Source of the DNA: an uncultured Clostridia bacterium
Lineage (GTDB): Bacteria > Bacillota > Clostridia > Christensenellales > Borkfalkiaceae
Direction: 5' to 3'
Length of the DNA stretch: 43,224 nucleotides
Assembly (NCBI GenBank): GCA_934249265.1
Contig: CAKQKQ010000005.1
Location: 1 to 43,224 of the forward strand
Part shown: positions 39,890-43,224 of the stretch, piece after piece
How the letters are laid out: every line of letters starts with the position of its first letter
Numbering within the stretch: position 1 is the stretch's first letter
Translations under genes and position numbers: made by a program
The notes under the pieces: model-generated
What the model was told of the DNA's origin: nothing
The model's input: the letters and a program-made list of their open reading frames with translations, nothing else
Database searches by the model: none

Positions 39890-42800
39890 TTAAGATTGCA
39901 TTTTAGCCACTATACCGCCGCGAGTAAATTGATAAGACACGCAGTCGTCTTTCCATAAAAGTCTGCCGTCTTGATTATGTTGTACGGAGTTTTCGTACCC
40001 CTCCTCGGTTTCGCCGGGGGTGTAAGAAAGCAACCACACATAACCGTAAGGTCCGTCTTGAGGATTATCGAGATTATTTGCAAAACCAAAATAAATTTCG
40101 TAATTAATCTCGTATCTAAAGCCGTCATAATCTTCGCCTCTGTCGGTTATGTTCACTCTATACTCGAATCCCGTCACGTTGGTGTTGCTGTTGAGATAAT
40201 AACTTCCGTCGAGGAAGAATGCGAGATACGTTCCGCCCCAACCGTAACCTACGCCGTGGTTGTAAACTTTCATCTCGATATGAGTACCCTCTTGCCAACC
40301 GCTATCGCCGCCCAAAACGGTGTAATTATCGACGTATTGCTTAAAATTGACGTACAATCCGTCGTCTGCGGCAAAACCTCTATACTCGTATCTGTCGGGA
40401 GAGGAAGAATGTACGCAAATTTCGCTGTCCCATGCGGGCCACTCGACGCTGTCGAACACCGATTTCGTCACTTCATCGTTGCCGAGAGCCTTGTTGATTT
40501 TTTCCGTAATGAGTTTATATCCCGCCACCGTGGGGTGTAAACCGTCGGTAAACCAAGCGGCGTTAACTTCGCCGTTTTCGTCGCAGAACGCGTTTTCGAC
40601 GTCGATATAAACCACGTAATCGCTGTTGTTTTCGGCGAGGTCTTTATAAAGTTTGTTGAGTTCGATAATCTTTTGTTTTAAACCGTTAGTATTAGTTGCC
40701 ACGCAGTGGTTGACCGCGAAAAGCAATATCTTCGTATCGGGAAGAACCTCGTGTACGCCCGTGACGAATTTTTCTACGTTTGTAAAGGTGGTTTCAACGG
40801 ACAAACCTCTGAAAAGGTCGTTCGCGCCGATATAGTAAATCAAAAGTTTGGGATTATACGCTTTTACCGAAGGAACGAGTTTTACCCAATCGTCCGTAGC
40901 AGAACCCGAAATGCCCTCGTTGTACACACTGCCGATACCCTTTACGTCTTTAAGGTCGTTTTTATAATTAGACCAAAGTTCCATATAAGAGTGACCCACA
41001 ATTAACGTATCGACTTCTCTGTTTTCAACTTCGGTCGATACGGTTATATTGCAAAGTTCCGCACCTGGTGCGTCAGCCATAAAGCCTATGTTTTCGCCGC
41101 CGTCGTAGTCGCCCGTAAAGTAAAGAGTATTGAAATAATAACAGTAATATTTTCCGTCTTTAATTTCGACTTTCATCTTGAAAGATTGATTTGTAAAGAA
41201 TGACGCCGAAATGTAATTCGTGCCGATTACGGTTTCTTGACCGTTTTCAAATTTACTAAGTCCAACGTACCAATTGATTTTGCTTACGTATAAAGCGTAA
41301 TAAGACGAAACGTTTGCCTCTTCTTTATAACCGAACACTACGCCCGCACGCGAGTCGGATATAGCGATGAGCGACGCGGAATAAGTACCCTCGTTTAAAG
41401 TGAGAGAGTCGTTTATCGCGACAGTGCCGTATGCCCTCGAATATAAAATTTTGTTGTCTTTAAGTTGAACTTCGCCTTGTTTTGCCGTGTGCGAATAAGC
41501 GGGTAAATTTGCGTCGGCATAAGTGGGTTTGTCGCGTTCGGAGATACCGTTTGCTCTAAAGTTGTAAGAATTGCCGTCGTCTTTCCATAAATCTCTGTCG
41601 CCGTCTTTCGTAATTTGAGTTGCATTTTCATATCCGTCGTGAGTTTCGCCGGGGGTATAACTCATAAGTTGAACGTAAGCGTACGGCCCGTCGGAATTGC
41701 CCACGTTGTTGGGGAACGAAATATAAATTTCATAACTTATTTCATATCTGAATCCGTCGAAATCATCGCCCCTATCCGTCACAGTGACTTGGTTGACTAT
41801 TCTGTTAATGTTTTTTGTATTGTTTACATAAAAACTGCCGTCCATAAAGAACCCGAAATACGTTCCGCTCCAACCGTAACCCATGCCGTGGTTGAACACT
41901 TCGGTTTCGACGTGAGTTATGTTTTTCCAAACGCCGCCCACGTTTCCTCTCTTATAAGTATCTACGTATTGCACAAAATTGATGTAAAGTCCGTCGCTTG
42001 TCGATTTACCTCTATAATTATATCTTTCTGGCGCGTCGGACTGATAAGCGCAGTCTTCCCAAGCCGTCCATTCGGGGAAATCGTATTCGTCGGAGACGAT
42101 GCCGCTGTTTTCTAATCTGTAAAATTCTATCGGGTTTTGCGGATAGTGCTTGTTTGCCCAAAGCCAATCTTGAGCCTCTTGTTGTCCTTCGCCGCTCGTT
42201 CTGTCGCAAATATACGCGTTTTCGTTGGGAGTTTTCACCGCGTAAGCGAAAGTGAGAGACTGCGGCTTTTCGGTAAGACCCAAAGTGGAATAAGGAATCA
42301 TCACTTCGTACACGTACTCGTATTTATATCCGTATCTGCTCGTCGAGTCGATTTGTTTTACCGTTACTTTATTGAAAAGTGCGTCGTACACGGGCACGTA
42401 ATCGTCATGACCACTTACGCCGATATCTATTTCATAACCGCCGTCAACGTCAACGCCTATGCGGTAATAACCGTTGTTGAACACCGTGCTTTTATAACCT
42501 TTTAAAGTGCTGATAAGTATTTCGATGCCGTCGTTGTTCCAAATGTTGTCGCTGCCGTTAGACAAAACCTTGTCTTTTACTTTAGCGATGAAATATACGC
42601 CGTCGTCTAAAAGCGCGGCTTTTGTTTCCGCCCTTACTTCTTCGCCGAAGTTGTCTTCATCGACCTCTTTAAGTTGCAAGGTCGCGCCTTGATAAGTTTG
42701 TTCGTCGAAATTGCAATCGAGTTGTTTTTGAGGTTGATTTTCAAGACCTACGTCTACAAAACCGTTTGCGTCAACTTGCGCGTAGCCCGTGGGCAAACTG

Positions 42801-43224
42801 TGACTCATACCCTTTACCGTAAACCAACTTCTCGAGGTGTCTTCTCTGTTGTTCACGTTGTTGAACGCAGGCATAACCGCAACTTTCTCGGGGGCTTCGG
42901 TAAGTCCTAAAGATTCCCAAGGCAAAAACGCCTCTACCGAATAACCCGTCGCACCGTTTGCAACGTTTAATTCGCCGTTTACCTTAGCCGCGGTAAGCAC
43001 TTTAAAATGACCTTGAACCCACGGATAACCGCCCGTGAACCTTCCGTACCAAGTTTGGTTTTTGCCCAAAGCGTTTATTCTCACTTGCACGCAGTCGGTG
43101 CGCACTTGAATGAGAGAATTGAGCGAGTCGAGCGTAATCGTGTCGGCGGGGCGGGGGTCGATGTAATATTCTATCGAGTCGTTTTCAAAAAACTGCTTGT
43201 CGTCGGAATAATACACGCTCGTGT
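39890..43224 (-). CDS. Multidomain CBM9-like/SGNH-hydrolase carbohydrate-active protein, N-terminus beyond window
   Basis: At least 1,111 codons, open to the right edge; GTG 43216 is only an internal codon, because the frame continues and opens inside a CBM9-like fold. Residues here are counted from that codon. CBM9-like domains lie at about 1-155 and 160-370. A third beta domain (about 374-556) recurs as the last domain (about 924-1108) with shared DGFRYEI.YEIY, YGWxGTY and SYTPGET segments. A laminin-G-like domain (about 575-735) precedes an SGNH esterase (about 738-910): GHSYM, G in GISGSATDDW, GANDL, and DGLHP (Asp/His). Probably secreted and acting on acetylated or acylated polysaccharide. 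No C-terminal anchor is seen. Confidence 0.88.
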   Translation of the reverse strand, partial: TSVYYSDDKQFFENDSIEYYIDPRPADTITLDSLNSLIQVRTDCVQVRINALGKNQTWYGRFTGGYPWVQGHFKVLTAAKVNGELNVANGATGYSVEAFLPWESLGLTEAPEKVAVMPAFNNVNNREDTSRSWFTVKGMSHSLPTGYAQVDANGFVDVGLENQPQKQLDCNFDEQTYQGATLQLKEVDEDNFGEEVRAETKAALLDDGVYFIAKVKDKVLSNGSDNIWNNDGIEILISTLKGYKSTVFNNGYYRIGVDVDGGYEIDIGVSGHDDYVPVYDALFNKVTVKQIDSTSRYGYKYEYVYEVMIPYSTLGLTEKPQSLTFAYAVKTPNENAYICDRTSGEGQQEAQDWLWANKHYPQNPIEFYRLENSGIVSDEYDFPEWTAWEDCAYQSDAPERYNYRGKSTSDGLYINFVQYVDTYKRGNVGGVWKNITHVETEVFNHGMGYGWSGTYFGFFMDGSFYVNNTKNINRIVNQVTVTDRGDDFDGFRYEISYEIYISFPNNVGNSDGPYAYVQLMSYTPGETHDGYENATQITKDGDRDLWKDDGNSYNFRANGISERDKPTYADANLPAYSHTAKQGEVQLKDNKILYSRAYGTVAINDSLTLNEGTYSASLIAISDSRAGVVFGYKEEANVSSYYALYVSKINWYVGLSKFENGQETVIGTNYISASFFTNQSFKMKVEIKDGKYYCYYFNTLYFTGDYDGGENIGFMADAPGAELCNITVSTEVENREVDTLIVGHSYMELWSNYKNDLKDVKGIGSVYNEGISGSATDDWVKLVPSVKAYNPKLLIYYIGANDLFRGLSVETTFTNVEKFVTGVHEVLPDTKILLFAVNHCVATNTNGLKQKIIELNKLYKDLAENNSDYVVYIDVENAFCDENGEVNAAWFTDGLHPTVAGYKLITEKINKALGNDEVTKSVFDSVEWPAWDSEICVHSSSPDRYEYRGFAADDGLYVNFKQYVDNYTVLGGDSGWQEGTHIEMKVYNHGVGYGWGGTYLAFFLDGSYYLNSNTNVTGFEYRVNITDRGEDYDGFRYEINYEIYFGFANNLDNPQDGPYGYVWLLSYTPGETEEGYENSVQHNQDGRLLWKDDCVSYQFTRGGIVAKMQS

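Noticed and set aside
43214..43216. GTG as the true start of the CBM9-SGNH gene
   Set aside because: The frame stays open to the edge, the first residues are already inside a CBM9-like fold, and there is no signal peptide.

Overview
The window reads as chromosomal DNA of an AT-rich, low-GC Gram-positive (Firmicutes), most likely an uncultured gut Clostridia. The basis is the S10-spc-alpha ribosomal gene order, zinc-type uS14, uS4, bL36 and adenylate kinase, a spoIVFA/spoIVFB-like pair that is part of the endospore programme, BspA-type surface repeats, and consensus sigma-A promoters with strong GGAGG ribosome sites. I cannot place it below class. No tRNA, rRNA, CRISPR array, insertion sequence or phage gene was seen.

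Layout. Positions 1-4283 (-) hold the N-terminal 1,427 codons of a giant leucine-rich-repeat lipoprotein, preceded by a well-defined promoter and a strongly folded leader (4308-4516). 4943-6163 (+) is a galactokinase-family gene with its own promoter and terminator, followed by a tiny SH3-like gene and a frameshifted second copy of it (6631-7220). From 7402 to 16960 everything is on the minus strand: an Lgt-like membrane protein overlapping a beta-propeller lipoprotein, a YgjP-type metallopeptidase, an 890-residue one-pass surface protein, a GtrB-like glycosyltransferase, a TetR regulator and a small two-pass membrane protein.

17503-32256 (-) is one uninterrupted 30-gene operon from rpsJ to rplQ, including secY, adk, infA and rpoA. 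It has a leader with a terminator-like hairpin at the front and a strong terminator at the end. Upstream lie a cytoplasmic GH31 glycosidase (32931-35330, -), the spoIVFA/spoIVFB-like pair (35536-37229, -) with a possible sigma-E promoter, a 53-residue charged protein under a strong promoter (+), a pyridoxamine kinase-type gene (+), uppP (-), and the C-terminal 1,111 codons of a modular CBM9/SGNH carbohydrate-active protein that runs off the right edge.

Functionally the window mixes core translation and secretion genes with polysaccharide use (galK, GH31, CBM9-SGNH), envelope work (uppP, GtrB-like, Lgt-like, lipoproteins) and sporulation. The least explained signals are the structured leader before the LRR gene and a dispersed 26-bp palindrome centred on ATACGTAT. 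The palindrome has six clear copies at 6356, 7375, 35490, 35961, 39305 and 39802, two of them inside genes.
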